Source: CAZFVY01 sp964522665 | GTDB taxonomy: Bacteria > Verrucomicrobiota > Verrucomicrobiia > Limisphaerales > CAZFVY01 | Assembly: GCA_964522665.1 (NCBI GenBank) | Contig: CAZFVY010000009.1 | Coordinates: 1 to 64,000, forward strand | Length of the DNA: 64,000 nt | Direction of reading: 5' to 3' | Shown here: in pieces, positions 15,414 to 24,484 of the stretch | Layout of the letters: every line of letters begins with the position of its first letter | How positions within the stretch are numbered: the stretch's first letter is position 1 | Notes under the pieces: model-generated | What the model was told of the DNA's origin: nothing | The model's database searches: none | What the model saw: the letters and a program-made list of their open reading frames with translations, nothing else | Made by a program: the position numbers and the translations under genes

Positions 15414-17183
15414 TTAGTCCTTCGTCCTAGGAGTTTCGGATCCCTTGTCCATTACCATGCCACCATAACCGGTGACTCCCATTTCCGGAACGTCCAACCC
15501 TTCGATCTCGACATCGAGCGAGACGCGATTGCCAACCAGAACTTCCGCAATGTAATAGACGATTAGGGAAAGGATCGACAACGTGATAAAGCAAGTCACC
15601 ACGCCAACGACTTCGGCCCAGAACTGGCTCAGGCCGCCGCCGTAAAACAATCCCTTAACGGTGCCACTGACGCCGTTCCACCCGTCCCCGTAGGTACCGT
15701 CCGCGAACAATCCGAGCGACAAGCAACCCCAGGCTCCGTTGACGCCGTGCACCGAGATGGCGCCGACTGCGTCGTCAATCTTCAACTTGTCGAAGAAGAA
15801 GACCGATTCCACGACCAGCACACCCGAGATTAGGCCGATCAAGGAGGCTCCGCCCGCGCTAACGAACGCACAGGGACAAGTGATGGCCACCAGTCCGGCC
15901 AACATGCCATTGCACATCATCGAGGGGTCCGGCTTCTTGGTTCGGAACCACCACATCCACAAGGTAGCCGCCAAGGCGCCCGTGGCGGAGGCGAGCATCG
16001 TGTTCACGGCGACGACCGCGATACGGAGGTCGGTACCCGCCAAACTCGACCCAGGGTTGAATCCGAACCAACCGAACGCGAGAATAAAGGTCCCGAGCAT
16101 GACCATCGGGATGCTGTGTGGCATAATTGGATTCACCAGCTTTCCGCTCTTGTCGTACTTTCCGTGCCGGGGACCGATCAGCATCGCGAAGATCAACGCG
16201 ATGACGCCGCCCTGCATGTGCACCACCGACGAGCCGGCGAAATCGACGTGGCCGTGTCCCAGCCCGAAATTAGCGCCGAGATTCGCGAGCCAACCGTTGC
16301 CCCAAACCCAGTTTCCGAATACCGGATACATGATCGTGCCGATAAAGCATCCGTAAATCATAAACGCCGAAAACTTCCAACGTTCCGCCGCCGCCCCGGT
16401 CGGAATCGTCGCGGTGGTATCCATAAATACCATTTGAAAAAGGAATAATGCGAACGCGGCCGTGTCATAGCCGGCGCCTTGCAGCATAAAGCCCTTCAAG
16501 CCTAATAACCCAAATGGCTTGCCGAACAACGTGACGGTGAACTCGTTGTTCAAGCCCCCGTAGCCACCCATGGTTGTAATAGCTCCCAAGCCGCCGAACA
16601 TGAAGGCAAAGCCGCAGACATAGAAGCCCAACATGCCCATCGGGTAGATCATAAAGTTCATCGACATCGTATGGCCCGCGTTCTTCGCGCGACACAAGCC
16701 AGTCTCGACCAACGCGAAACCCGCTTGCATAAACATGACGAGGAACCCGGTCACTAATGTCCACATGAAGTTGATCGAGACTCGGTTGTGGCCCACCGAA
16801 TCCGCCAGCTTGACGGCCAATGGCTCCGTCTTCGCCTGCGAAGTGTACTCGTCGAAAGCCTTTTTCGCGTCCTGAAAGGCTTTGACCTTGGCCGGGTCCT
16901 TTTGATCGTCGGCGCTCAGGTCCGCCGGCGCGCTGACGACGAACGGTCCCGCCGGCGATTGTGCGTCCACGGCCATGCCGGTCGCCGTCCCCGCGGGATC
17001 GGGCTTCGGCGTCGTGTCCGCGGCGGGCGCATTGGTACTGGCCATCGGGGCGTTGGTGGACATCGCGGACATGTTGGTGTCCGCCGCGCGCGCGGTGACC
17101 GCCCACGCGACGCAAAGGATGGAAAGAATGGTAGTAAATCGTTTCATAATAGGCTTCATATTGGTTGACGGTTGGCTGCGCAT
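15414..17183 (-). CDS. amtB: Ammonium transporter
   Basis: This 589-residue Amt/Rh channel conducts ammonium/ammonia across the inner membrane. The core begins near residue 136 (INFMWTLVTGFLVMFMQAGFALVETGLCR) and shows eleven hydrophobic helices. The pore histidines are in GSSVVHMQGGVIAL and ISVHGVNGAWG. Before the core are about 130 extra residues: a signal peptide (CVAWAVTARA) and an alanine/threonine/proline-rich linker, an extracytoplasmic extension not found in the E. coli protein. The ATG overlaps the glnK stop (TAATG), with AGGAG 13 bases upstream. An internal ATG at 17159 (MKPIMKRF) would also give a good signal peptide. Regulation by GlnK docking, controlled by uridylylation, is expected from the family. 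Confidence 0.95.
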   Translation of the reverse strand: MRSQPSTNMKPIMKRFTTILSILCVAWAVTARAADTNMSAMSTNAPMASTNAPAADTTPKPDPAGTATGMAVDAQSPAGPFVVSAPADLSADDQKDPAKVKAFQDAKKAFDEYTSQAKTEPLAVKLADSVGHNRVSINFMWTLVTGFLVMFMQAGFALVETGLCRAKNAGHTMSMNFMIYPMGMLGFYVCGFAFMFGGLGAITTMGGYGGLNNEFTVTLFGKPFGLLGLKGFMLQGAGYDTAAFALFLFQMVFMDTTATIPTGAAAERWKFSAFMIYGCFIGTIMYPVFGNWVWGNGWLANLGANFGLGHGHVDFAGSSVVHMQGGVIALIFAMLIGPRHGKYDKSGKLVNPIMPHSIPMVMLGTFILAFGWFGFNPGSSLAGTDLRIAVVAVNTMLASATGALAATLWMWWFRTKKPDPSMMCNGMLAGLVAITCPCAFVSAGGASLIGLISGVLVVESVFFFDKLKIDDAVGAISVHGVNGAWGCLSLGLFADGTYGDGWNGVSGTVKGLFYGGGLSQFWAEVVGVVTCFITLSILSLIVYYIAEVLVGNRVSLDVEIEGLDVPEMGVTGYGGMVMDKGSETPRTKD

Positions 17184-17521
17184 TATACCGCTTGATCTCC
17201 TTTCTCCTCCGTTCGGATGCGGATCGCCTCCAAGATCGGGCTGACGAATATTTTTCCGTCACCAATCTTTCCGGTTTTGGCCGATTTGATAATCGCGGCA
17301 ACGGCGGCTTCCGCCTGGGAATCGGGCACCACTAATTCGATTTTCACTTTGGGCAGGAAATCTACCGTGTACTCACTTCCACGGTAGATCTCCGTATGCC
17401 CTTTTTGGCGCCCGAATCCCTTGACCTCGACCACGGTCATGCCGGAGCTTCCCACGTCTCCTAAGGCTTCCTTTACTTCTTCTAACTTGAATGGTTTTAT
17501 GATAGCTTCGATTTTTTTCAT
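17183..17521 (-). CDS. glnK: Nitrogen regulatory protein P-II
   Basis: This 112-residue PII signal protein binds ATP/ADP and 2-oxoglutarate and blocks the partner ammonium channel when nitrogen is plentiful. It starts at MKKIEAIIKPFKLEEVKEAL, the classic PII N-terminus. The T-loop is present with the modifiable tyrosine in RGSEYTVDFLPK, and the C-terminal signature is TGKIGDGKIFVSPI. The longer open frame upstream of 17521 has no PII similarity and is not used. The stop codon overlaps the amtB start, so translation is probably coupled. The pairing with amtB favours glnK over glnB as a name. Confidence 0.93.
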   Translation of the reverse strand: MKKIEAIIKPFKLEEVKEALGDVGSSGMTVVEVKGFGRQKGHTEIYRGSEYTVDFLPKVKIELVVPDSQAEAAVAAIIKSAKTGKIGDGKIFVSPILEAIRIRTEEKGDQAV

Positions 17522-18108
17522 AATGTTTGGGTATAAACCTCCCCACCACCGCTCATGGTCCTTTAGCCGGTAACCAGCAGGCGCAGACTCCACTGACAGG
17601 CCCACGTCTCGTCGTACACCGCGAGCATCCAAGCGCAAGTCCCCGTAAGCGATGATGAATCAGGTTCATAGATGGCATTAAGCCGGTTCGATTGGGCATA
17701 AGCATCCAAGATGCCAAGGAGAAAAGCGGCGGCAGTTGGACAAATGTGAGTCAGGCTCGGCCGACCTCTCGGCAAGGGCGTCTCCGACCGTAACGGAGCA
17801 GACAAGTCATTCGTGGCGGGCCGGTCAGCCCCGTCACCGCCCAAGGCCAGTGGCCGAAGGAACGTCGATCAAAGGCTCACGACGTGAATTCAATTCACCG
17901 GAATGTTGAGTTCATTTCATTAACGAGCCGCCGCGGAATTGTTGCGTTTTAAGCAAGTTGCGCTCTTTTTCGCACCGGCTCGACATGGTTTTTAACACAT
18001 CCATAACGCTTTCGCTTGAGTTTTTAATACTCCTGTTCATATTCCGGGTCTGCGCATGGTATTTGCTTTCCACCTAGGTCAGTCGCCGCTTCCTAGTACG
18101 ACGAAAAC
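17522..18108. other. Divergent intergenic region between glnK and the antiporter gene
   Basis: 587 bases that must hold the promoters for glnK-amtB (leftward) and the NhaD-type gene (rightward). An AT-richer patch lies at about 17980-18050. I looked for a sigma54 -24/-12 site upstream of glnK and found none that fits. No RNA gene or convincing coding frame is seen. Confidence 0.5.
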
Positions 18109-19527
18109 ATGATCGAACCCAATATATGGATGGCGCTGCCATTCGGGCTGCTGCTGCTCCTGATCGCTCTCGCGCCCCTCTTTTTCTCCGCTTGGTGGGG
18201 CCGACACTACGCCAAGGTGGCGACAGGCCTCGCGGCCGTCACCATTGCCTACTACCTCTTCGGCCTGGATGCGGTCGAGCAAGTGACTTCCGTAGGGCGT
18301 GATTACGTCCGCTTTATCGTTCTGGTCGGTTCGCTCTTTGTGGTCACGGGCGGAATTCACCTGACCGTGAAGGGTGAGGCCACGCCGTGGGAAAACGTCC
18401 GCTTTCTGCTCGTCGGCGCTTTGGCGGCAAATGTGCTGGGCACGACCGGCGCCTCGATTCTGCTCATCCGTCCCTGGGTTAGGATGAACCGCTACAGAAT
18501 CACCGGCCACCACGTCGCGTTCTTTATTTTCCTGATCTCAAATGTGGGCGGATGTTTGACTCCAATTGGCGATCCACCACTTTACCTGGGCTACCTGAAA
18601 GGCGTTCCCTTTTGGTGGGTGGCGCAACGTTGCTGGCCGGTCTGGCTTACGGGCGTCGCGCTCCTATTGGTGATGTTCTATTTTGCGGATCGGGGGAACT
18701 ATCGCCGCGCCCCCAAAGCGGTTCGGGAACGGCTGGCCGAACCCGCGGACCATTTTCATTTCGACGGCCTGGGCAACCTCTTTTTCCTCGGCGTCGTCCT
18801 CGCGTCGGCGTTCCTCGAACATCCGCCCTTCCTGCGCGAGGCGCTCATGCTGGCGGCCGCCGCCGGGTCGTATTTCACCACGCCGCGGCGCGTTCATCAT
18901 TCCAACGACTTCAATTTCGCGCCGATCAGGGAAGTAGCCATTCTGTTTGTCGGCATCTTCGCGACGATGATGCCGGCGCTCGATTGGCTCCTAGCCAACG
19001 CCGCTCGATTCGGAGCGCCAAACGCAGGTGTCTTCTATTTCGGCAGCGGCACGCTCTCCAGCGTGCTGGACAATGCGCCAACCTACCTGACCTTTTTCAG
19101 CGCGCTCCTTGGCGCCGCGGTAAAGCCAGAAGTCATCGCGCAAGTTCAGAATCTGCTGCAGACCCACGCCCCGCTCGCCCCTGGCGCCGGGGCCGCGCAC
19201 GCCGAAGAAATCCAACAAACCCTGGCCGTCCTAAAACAATACTTTGGGGCGCAATTCTCGCAAGGAACGGTCAGTCTCGAACAAATCCGCGTGGCGTACC
19301 TCCTCGGCAACGCCACGCTCAGCAATATCCTCGTCGCGATCAGCGCCGGTTCGGTCTTCTTCGGAGCCAATACCTACATCGGTAACGGTCCAAATTTCAT
19401 GGTCAAAGCAATCGCCGAACAAAGCAAGGTCCATACCCCGACGTTCCTTGGCTACATCGCCCGTTTCACGCTGCCGTACATGCTCCCGATGTTGGTGGTC
19501 GTTTGGTTTCTTTTCTTTCGCGGCTGA
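18109..19527 (+). CDS. NhaD-type / ion transporter superfamily sodium:proton antiporter
   Basis: A 472-residue polytopic membrane protein of the ion transporter (citrate/arsenite/NhaD) superfamily. It has about eleven hydrophobic segments. Conserved polar motifs inside membrane segments include SNVGGCLTPIGDPPLYLGYLKG and, in the second half, LSSVLDNAPTYLTFFSALLG and NILVAISAGSVFFGANTYIGNGPNFMVK, the two inverted-repeat signature loops. Homologues with the GDPP and DNAPT motifs are annotated as sodium:proton antiporters. A cytoplasmic loop of about 60 residues (RAPKAVRERLAEPADHF) and one near 340-400 are present. It exchanges Na+ for H+ in the inner membrane; the exact ion is an inference from family. 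Confidence 0.85.
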   Translation: MIEPNIWMALPFGLLLLLIALAPLFFSAWWGRHYAKVATGLAAVTIAYYLFGLDAVEQVTSVGRDYVRFIVLVGSLFVVTGGIHLTVKGEATPWENVRFLLVGALAANVLGTTGASILLIRPWVRMNRYRITGHHVAFFIFLISNVGGCLTPIGDPPLYLGYLKGVPFWWVAQRCWPVWLTGVALLLVMFYFADRGNYRRAPKAVRERLAEPADHFHFDGLGNLFFLGVVLASAFLEHPPFLREALMLAAAAGSYFTTPRRVHHSNDFNFAPIREVAILFVGIFATMMPALDWLLANAARFGAPNAGVFYFGSGTLSSVLDNAPTYLTFFSALLGAAVKPEVIAQVQNLLQTHAPLAPGAGAAHAEEIQQTLAVLKQYFGAQFSQGTVSLEQIRVAYLLGNATLSNILVAISAGSVFFGANTYIGNGPNFMVKAIAEQSKVHTPTFLGYIARFTLPYMLPMLVVVWFLFFRG

Positions 19528-19548
19528 GGCCGCCACTCCCGAGTTCGC

Positions 19549-20580
19549 TCATTCCGGCTCGTAGTACCGCGCAAAGCCCTTCGATTCGTACAATTGAATC
19601 CTCTCCTCCGGCTCGCGCACGACGCGGACCACCATCCCCGGAGTCGCCTCCACCAGCCTCACCCCCGCCTCCGGGCCCAGGACACTAACCGTCGTGGCCA
19701 ACGGGTCGGCCGTGAAGCAATCGGGGCCAATCACCGTGACCAAACTATGATCGGTCAAGCCGATGCCGGTGAACGGATCGATGATGTGGGAGTAACGCTT
19801 GCCATTGATTTCCAACTTTTGGAACGCGTCGCCCGAAGTTCCCAGGCCGCAGCGCGCCAGCAGAACGTATTTGGCCGGCGGCGCGTTGGTCGTGTCAAGG
19901 GGCTGGAGTTTGACGCGCCACCCTTTCTTAGCGGGCGGAGGATCACCCACCGCCATATCCCCGCCCCCAGCCACCAACGCTTGGTGGATCCCCCGGCTGG
20001 TCAAAACCGCGAGCGCCTCATCCACCGCGTACCCCTTGGCAATCGCGCCCAAATCAATCCGCATCTCAGGCGCCACCAATTTGACGGCGTGATTCTCAGG
20101 GTCCAACAACATTTTTTGGAAGCCGACCGAGCGCTGGGCCTTGGCCAGGCGCTCAGGATCCGGTAATCGCCCCTCGCGCCGCGCCTTGCGCCACAGGTTG
20201 ACGCATGGCCCGACCGTGACGTCAAACTTCCCCCCGCTCCGTTCGGATAACGCGCGCGATAATTGCAGCACCTTCCACAAATCAGCGCTCACCTTCACCC
20301 AGCGCCCTTCGCCCGAGCTGCGCGACAGCCGCCCCAGTTCGCTCTCGGCGTCGTAGTCGCTCATGATGTCGTTGAGTTCCTTGACCCGCCCGAACGCCGC
20401 CGCCGCCGCCGCATCCGCCGTGGCGCGATCGGGGCCGTAAAGCACGATCCGAAACGGAAGCCCCATCTCGGGCTGGGTGTATTCGAAGCGCTCTTGCGCG
20501 AGACACCGGACAGCGAGATTAGACCAGAGCATCCCAACGCCGGTCCAAAACAACATCCGCCGCGCGATAGTAATGGACAT
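19549..20580 (-). CDS. apbE: FAD:protein FMN transferase (ApbE family)
   Basis: A 343-residue exported flavin transferase that links FMN covalently to threonine or serine of target proteins, with FAD as donor and Mg2+. The start is placed at ATG 20580 because GGAG sits 7 bases upstream and a signal peptide follows (MLFWTGVGMLWSNLAVRCLAQ); the frame is open much further upstream but without similarity. Family motifs: LNDIMSDYDAESELGRLS, FDVTVGPCVNLW, MRIDLGAIAKGYAVDEAL, ALVAGGGDMAVG, SHIIDPFTGIG and the metal site TADPLATTVSVLG. No obvious target (Rnf, Nqr or an FMN-binding-domain protein) is in the window. It is convergent with the antiporter gene. Confidence 0.92.
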   Translation of the reverse strand: MSITIARRMLFWTGVGMLWSNLAVRCLAQERFEYTQPEMGLPFRIVLYGPDRATADAAAAAAFGRVKELNDIMSDYDAESELGRLSRSSGEGRWVKVSADLWKVLQLSRALSERSGGKFDVTVGPCVNLWRKARREGRLPDPERLAKAQRSVGFQKMLLDPENHAVKLVAPEMRIDLGAIAKGYAVDEALAVLTSRGIHQALVAGGGDMAVGDPPPAKKGWRVKLQPLDTTNAPPAKYVLLARCGLGTSGDAFQKLEINGKRYSHIIDPFTGIGLTDHSLVTVIGPDCFTADPLATTVSVLGPEAGVRLVEATPGMVVRVVREPEERIQLYESKGFARYYEPE

Positions 20581-20717
20581 TTTCACTCCGAGATTCTGGC
20601 AGACTTTTAGGCAATTGAATACCTTCATATCGCCCGCGGCCGCCACCAGGCAAACGCGTTTCGCTCCCGAGGGATACCACTTGCCGAGTACGGCGCAAAG
20701 GCTAACATCGCGCGTAT

Positions 20718-20921
20718 ATGTTGACGGACGAGCAGACGAGTCCCGAACAATTCGCCGTGTTTCGTCGAATGACGCCGGAGCAGCGCTGGCGAGTTGCCCA
20801 TCAGCTGTATTGGACAACCCGCAGGCACAAAGCCGCCTTCCTTCGGAGCCGGCATCCAGATTGGCTCGAGCCGCGGGTTCAAGCCGAGGTTCGCGCGATT
20901 TTCTCCAATGCTCGAACCTGA
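20718..20921 (+). CDS. Small protein preceding a nucleotidyltransferase
   Basis: A 67-residue soluble, charged protein (RRMTPEQRWRVAHQLYWTTRRHKAAFLRSRHPDW) with no signal or membrane segment. The MTPEQRW...A..LY pattern recurs in small helical proteins encoded just before nucleotidyltransferases. Its last 14 bases overlap the start of the next gene, so the two are probably translated together. It could be an antidote or subunit for the transferase. The function is not known. Confidence 0.65.
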   Translation: MLTDEQTSPEQFAVFRRMTPEQRWRVAHQLYWTTRRHKAAFLRSRHPDWLEPRVQAEVRAIFSNART

Positions 20922-21465
20922 CCTCATCGAACTTTTTGCCCTGCCGCTTAATCAAGCAGGAATCCGGTATCTGGTGAGCGGCAGCGTCGCGGCAATGCTC
21001 TACGGCGAACCACGTGTGACCCTCGACATTGATTTCGTAGTCCTTCTCCGTGACGAAGATATCCATCGCTTGGAAATGATCTTTCCATCGTCACAGTTCT
21101 ACGTTCCACCACCGACCGTAATCCGGCAAGAGATCGCGCGGGAACAACGAGGTCATTTTAACCTAATCCATGCCGAATTCGGCTTGAAAGCTGACTTCTA
21201 CACAGCTGGTCGTGACGAATTGCACGCTTGGGCTTTTCGCCATGCGCGCCACTACGAGATTAGCGGGAACGTCATTGTCGTGGCGCCACCAGAATACGTC
21301 ATTCTACGCAAACTAGAATATTATCGTGAGGGCGGCTCGGAAAAGCACCTGCGCGACATCCGCGCGATTCTGGCGGTGTCGGGCGATCTGCTTGATCACG
21401 GCGCCTTGCAGGATTGGCTGAGCCGCCTCGGCTTAGCTTCAGAATGGCAACTGGTGACGGATTGA
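20908..21465 (+). CDS. Nucleotidyltransferase-fold protein (AbiEii/DUF6036-like)
   Basis: A 185-residue protein. The start is placed at ATG 20908 (MLEPDLIELF); the frame is open upstream but there it is the shadow of the preceding gene. GSVAAMLYGEPRVTLDID (residues 25-42) is the nucleotidyltransferase core: GS, a YGExRxTxD stretch and two aspartates (D40, D42) for metal. Later VVAPPEYVILRKLEYYREGGSEKHLRDI matches the helical part common to AbiEii-type and DUF6036 proteins. Relatives add nucleotides to proteins or tRNA and serve as toxins in toxin-antitoxin and abortive-infection pairs. With the overlapping small gene it forms a compact two-gene unit. The TA role is inference. Confidence 0.8.
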   Translation: MLEPDLIELFALPLNQAGIRYLVSGSVAAMLYGEPRVTLDIDFVVLLRDEDIHRLEMIFPSSQFYVPPPTVIRQEIAREQRGHFNLIHAEFGLKADFYTAGRDELHAWAFRHARHYEISGNVIVVAPPEYVILRKLEYYREGGSEKHLRDIRAILAVSGDLLDHGALQDWLSRLGLASEWQLVTD

Positions 21466-21587
21466 GGGTTGGCCTCAACTCGTCACACGTTGATTTCGGC
21501 GCTCACGAACACTTGGTTTTTCATTGCGGCTTCGGCCGCTCCGCCGCAATCTTTTTTGCATTCCGATTTGCCATACGCACCGGTAAA

Positions 21588-22889
21588 ATGAAAACCGACC
21601 AGACTCCGGCCACTCCAACGCCCTCCCTCACGCGGCGACACTTTCTCAAGTCCAGCTCCATCGTCGTCGCCGGAGCGTCGCTGGCCTCGTCCGGCCCGTT
21701 CGTCCTGAGTGGTCGCGCGGCGCCGGACGCAGCGATCAATGTCGGCCTCATTGGCTGTGGCGCCCGTGGGACTGCCGCGGTTCAGAACGCGTTGGCCGCG
21801 GCGCCAAACGTCAAGACGCTGGCGCTGGCCGATCTTTTTCCCGACCGCCTCGACCACTGCCGCGCGCAACTCAAGCGCGGCGACGTCACTCTCCGCGATG
21901 ATCTTTGCTTCAGCGGGTTTGACGCCTATCAAAAGCTTTTGGCCGTCAGCGAGGTCAACTACGTGATTTTGGCGGCCCCGCCTCATTTTCGGCCATCGCA
22001 CGCGCGCGCCGCCATCGACGCCGGCAAACATGTTTTTATGGAAGCGCCGGTGGCCGTAGATTCGCCGGGAGTTCGCACCATCATGGAGACTGGCGAAGTC
22101 GCCAAATCAAAAAAGCTCGTCATTGGGGCCGGCCTGCAGCGGCGATTCCTCCCCAGCTATCGTGAGACGATTCAGCGCCTCCAGGACGGGGCCATCGATC
22201 GCCTTCTGGTCGGCCGCGCGTTTTGGAACCAAGGCGGGCTTTGGCTGAAGCCACGCCTGCCGGGTTGGACCGATTCCGAATGGCAGCTTCGCAATTGGCC
22301 GTATTTCACATGGCTTTCCGGCGATCAAATCGTCGAGCAACTCGTCCACAATCTCGACATTATCAATTGGGTCTTGAAGGGCCATCCCACCAAGGCGAGC
22401 GGCATCGGCGGTCGTCAGGTGCGGACCGGCCCCGAATACGGAAACGTCTATGACCATTTCAACGTTGAGTACGAGTACCCCGGAGGCATCCGCGTGTTCG
22501 GCGCCTGCCGTCAAATCGAAGGTGGCGAGAGCAACATCGGCGAAGCCGTCATCGGCGCGACCGGCGTGAGCAATTGCCGAGATTCCATTCAGGTCCGCGG
22601 TGAAAAAGCTTGGAGCCACGCCGATAAAGACCCCGACCCATTCGTGCGGGAACAAACCGAGGTGATCGCCGCCATCCGGGAGGAAAAACCACTCAATCAG
22701 GCGTCCAGCGCCGCCGAAAGCACGTTAACCGCCATCCTCGGCCGCATGGCCGCTTACTCCGGCCACTCGGTGCCCTGGGACACCGCTTTGAATTCGACCG
22801 TCGATTTGTCGCCGGCCAAGTATGAATTCGGTCCCTTGCCAGTCGCCGAGGTCGCGCTCCCCGGCCGGGACAAGATCAAATACTATTAG
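21588..22889 (+). CDS. Tat-exported Gfo/Idh/MocA family oxidoreductase, second copy
   Basis: A 433-residue paralogue of the protein at 13553. The start is taken at ATG 21588, which places a twin-arginine signal (TRRHFLKSSS) near residue 15; the open frame upstream lacks similarity. The Rossmann loop is VGLIGCGARGTAA, with AAPPHFRPSHARAAIDAGKHVF, then EAPVAVDSPG where EKP is usual: the lysine that contacts the cofactor or substrate in this family is replaced by alanine. HNLDIINWVL and the C-terminal ALNSTVDLSPAKYEFGPLP are as in the first copy. It is exported folded, and its substrate is unknown. An MFS carrier gene follows on the same strand after 122 bases. Confidence 0.88.
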   Translation: MKTDQTPATPTPSLTRRHFLKSSSIVVAGASLASSGPFVLSGRAAPDAAINVGLIGCGARGTAAVQNALAAAPNVKTLALADLFPDRLDHCRAQLKRGDVTLRDDLCFSGFDAYQKLLAVSEVNYVILAAPPHFRPSHARAAIDAGKHVFMEAPVAVDSPGVRTIMETGEVAKSKKLVIGAGLQRRFLPSYRETIQRLQDGAIDRLLVGRAFWNQGGLWLKPRLPGWTDSEWQLRNWPYFTWLSGDQIVEQLVHNLDIINWVLKGHPTKASGIGGRQVRTGPEYGNVYDHFNVEYEYPGGIRVFGACRQIEGGESNIGEAVIGATGVSNCRDSIQVRGEKAWSHADKDPDPFVREQTEVIAAIREEKPLNQASSAAESTLTAILGRMAAYSGHSVPWDTALNSTVDLSPAKYEFGPLPVAEVALPGRDKIKYY

Positions 22890-23011
22890 CCTTTGGGCCT
22901 GGGCGCCGCCCGGCGGGGCCTCAAACCTCTCGGCGTTCCCATTTGGAAATGATACGTTCACGGAATAAAATCCTTGTGCAACGCCTTCTTTCAATGCGAT
23001 AGATTTCCACC

Positions 23012-24484
23012 ATGAATTCCTCCGACAGACAACCCGGACTGACCCTGACGGAATGGCTGGTGGTGCTGGTCGCGATCATCGGCTTCGCCTTCGACACTTA
23101 CGAGCTATTGATGGCGCCGCTGATCGCCGGACCGGCGCTCGCCGAGTTACTGCACGCGAAGCCCGGCTCGCCCGAGATCCGGCAATGGATCGGCTACATT
23201 TTCTGGGGCAGCGCGGTTTCCGGGGGCATCTTCGGTCTGATCGGGGGCTATCTGACGGATCGCTTTGGCCGACGCCGGGTCCTGGTTTGGAGCATCATGA
23301 TTTACTCCCTCTCGCCCGTCGCGGCGGCGTATAGCACAACGGCGCCGATGCTCCTCTTTTTTCGCTGCACTACGTTCATTGGGGTCTGCGTCGAATTCGT
23401 CGCCGCGGTGGCCTGGCTGGCGGAATTATTTCCGCAACCCAAAAAGCGCGAAATGGTTCTGGGCTTTACGCAGGCGTTTTCTTCCGTTGGCGGCTTGCTC
23501 GTTACCAGCGCGAGCATCCTGTCGGTGAAATACGCGGCCAGCCTGCCCGCGATCCTCGGCGCGCATGCCCCGTGGCGCTATACGCTCATCTCCGGCTTGA
23601 TCCCGGCGATTCCGTTGCTTGTATTGCTGCCGATGCTCCCCGAGTCGCCCGTGTGGCGGGAGAAGCGCGCCAAGGGCACGCTGCGGCGGCCCAGCATCGC
23701 GGAATTGTTCGCGCCTGCCTTACGGCGCACCACGATCGTGGCAACGATCCTGTTCGCTTGCGCGTACGGGGCGGCCTTCGGCGCGATCCAACTCACCCCC
23801 TCGTCGATTGTTCCCGGATTGCCGGAAGTGGCGAAGATTCACAAGGACGGTGACGCCGTCAAACTGGAAGAAAAAGCGGTCCAAACCAAACTCCAAGCCC
23901 TGCCGGCCGGGGATCCGGGAAAGCAAGACTTGCAGGCCCAATTGACCAAACTTCAAGCGACCGAGAAGAAGCTGGCGGCCCAGGAAAAACAGGCGCCCAA
24001 TGAGGTCCAATTCTATCAAGAAATGGGCGGCTTGGTCGGACGTATCGTGCTCGCCTTCCTGGCGATCTACATCGTCCACCGCGGCTGGTTGTTGCGCATT
24101 TTCCAGATTCCCGGCCTGGTGATCATCCCGCTGGTGTTTTTGTATCCGGCCACGAACAACATCGAATTGCTCAAGTGGGGTATGGCGGCGGCGGGCTTCC
24201 TGACGGTCGCGCAATTCAGCTATTGGGGCAACTATCTGCCGCGCGCCTATCCCTTGCATCTGCGCGGCACCGGCGAGAGTTTCGCGGCGAATGTCGGCGG
24301 GCGCATGATCGGGACCTCGGCGGCGTTTGTGACGACCAATTGGTTCGCGCCGATGATGTCCGGCCCGACCAGCTTTGTAAAAACAGCTTATGCGGCCGCG
24401 CTGATGGCTTTCTTGGTTTATGCCATTGGCCTCGTCGCTTCGTTTTGGCTCCCTGAACCGCCGTCCGAAGGTTCCGGGGACTAA
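23012..24484 (+). CDS. MFS transporter, sugar-porter-like
   Basis: A 490-residue major facilitator with about twelve membrane segments. The N-terminal half has the MFS signature loop GGYLTDRFGRRRVLVW between helices 2 and 3, and the acidic DTYEL in helix 1 is usual for the sialate/aromatic-acid or sugar porter branch. MLPESPVWREKRAKG follows helix 6. Between helices 7 and 8 there is an unusual hydrophilic insert of about 75 residues rich in lysine and glutamine (KLEEKAVQTKLQALPAG, LTKLQATEKKLAAQEKQ), predicted to be a coiled coil. The substrate is unknown; the preceding oxidoreductase suggests a sugar or polyol derivative. Confidence 0.85.
   Translation: MNSSDRQPGLTLTEWLVVLVAIIGFAFDTYELLMAPLIAGPALAELLHAKPGSPEIRQWIGYIFWGSAVSGGIFGLIGGYLTDRFGRRRVLVWSIMIYSLSPVAAAYSTTAPMLLFFRCTTFIGVCVEFVAAVAWLAELFPQPKKREMVLGFTQAFSSVGGLLVTSASILSVKYAASLPAILGAHAPWRYTLISGLIPAIPLLVLLPMLPESPVWREKRAKGTLRRPSIAELFAPALRRTTIVATILFACAYGAAFGAIQLTPSSIVPGLPEVAKIHKDGDAVKLEEKAVQTKLQALPAGDPGKQDLQAQLTKLQATEKKLAAQEKQAPNEVQFYQEMGGLVGRIVLAFLAIYIVHRGWLLRIFQIPGLVIIPLVFLYPATNNIELLKWGMAAAGFLTVAQFSYWGNYLPRAYPLHLRGTGESFAANVGGRMIGTSAAFVTTNWFAPMMSGPTSFVKTAYAAALMAFLVYAIGLVASFWLPEPPSEGSGD

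Noticed and set aside
17522..17900. Sigma54 promoter for glnK-amtB
   Set aside because: No TGGCAC-N5-TTGC-like site with correct GG/GC spacing was found on the minus strand.
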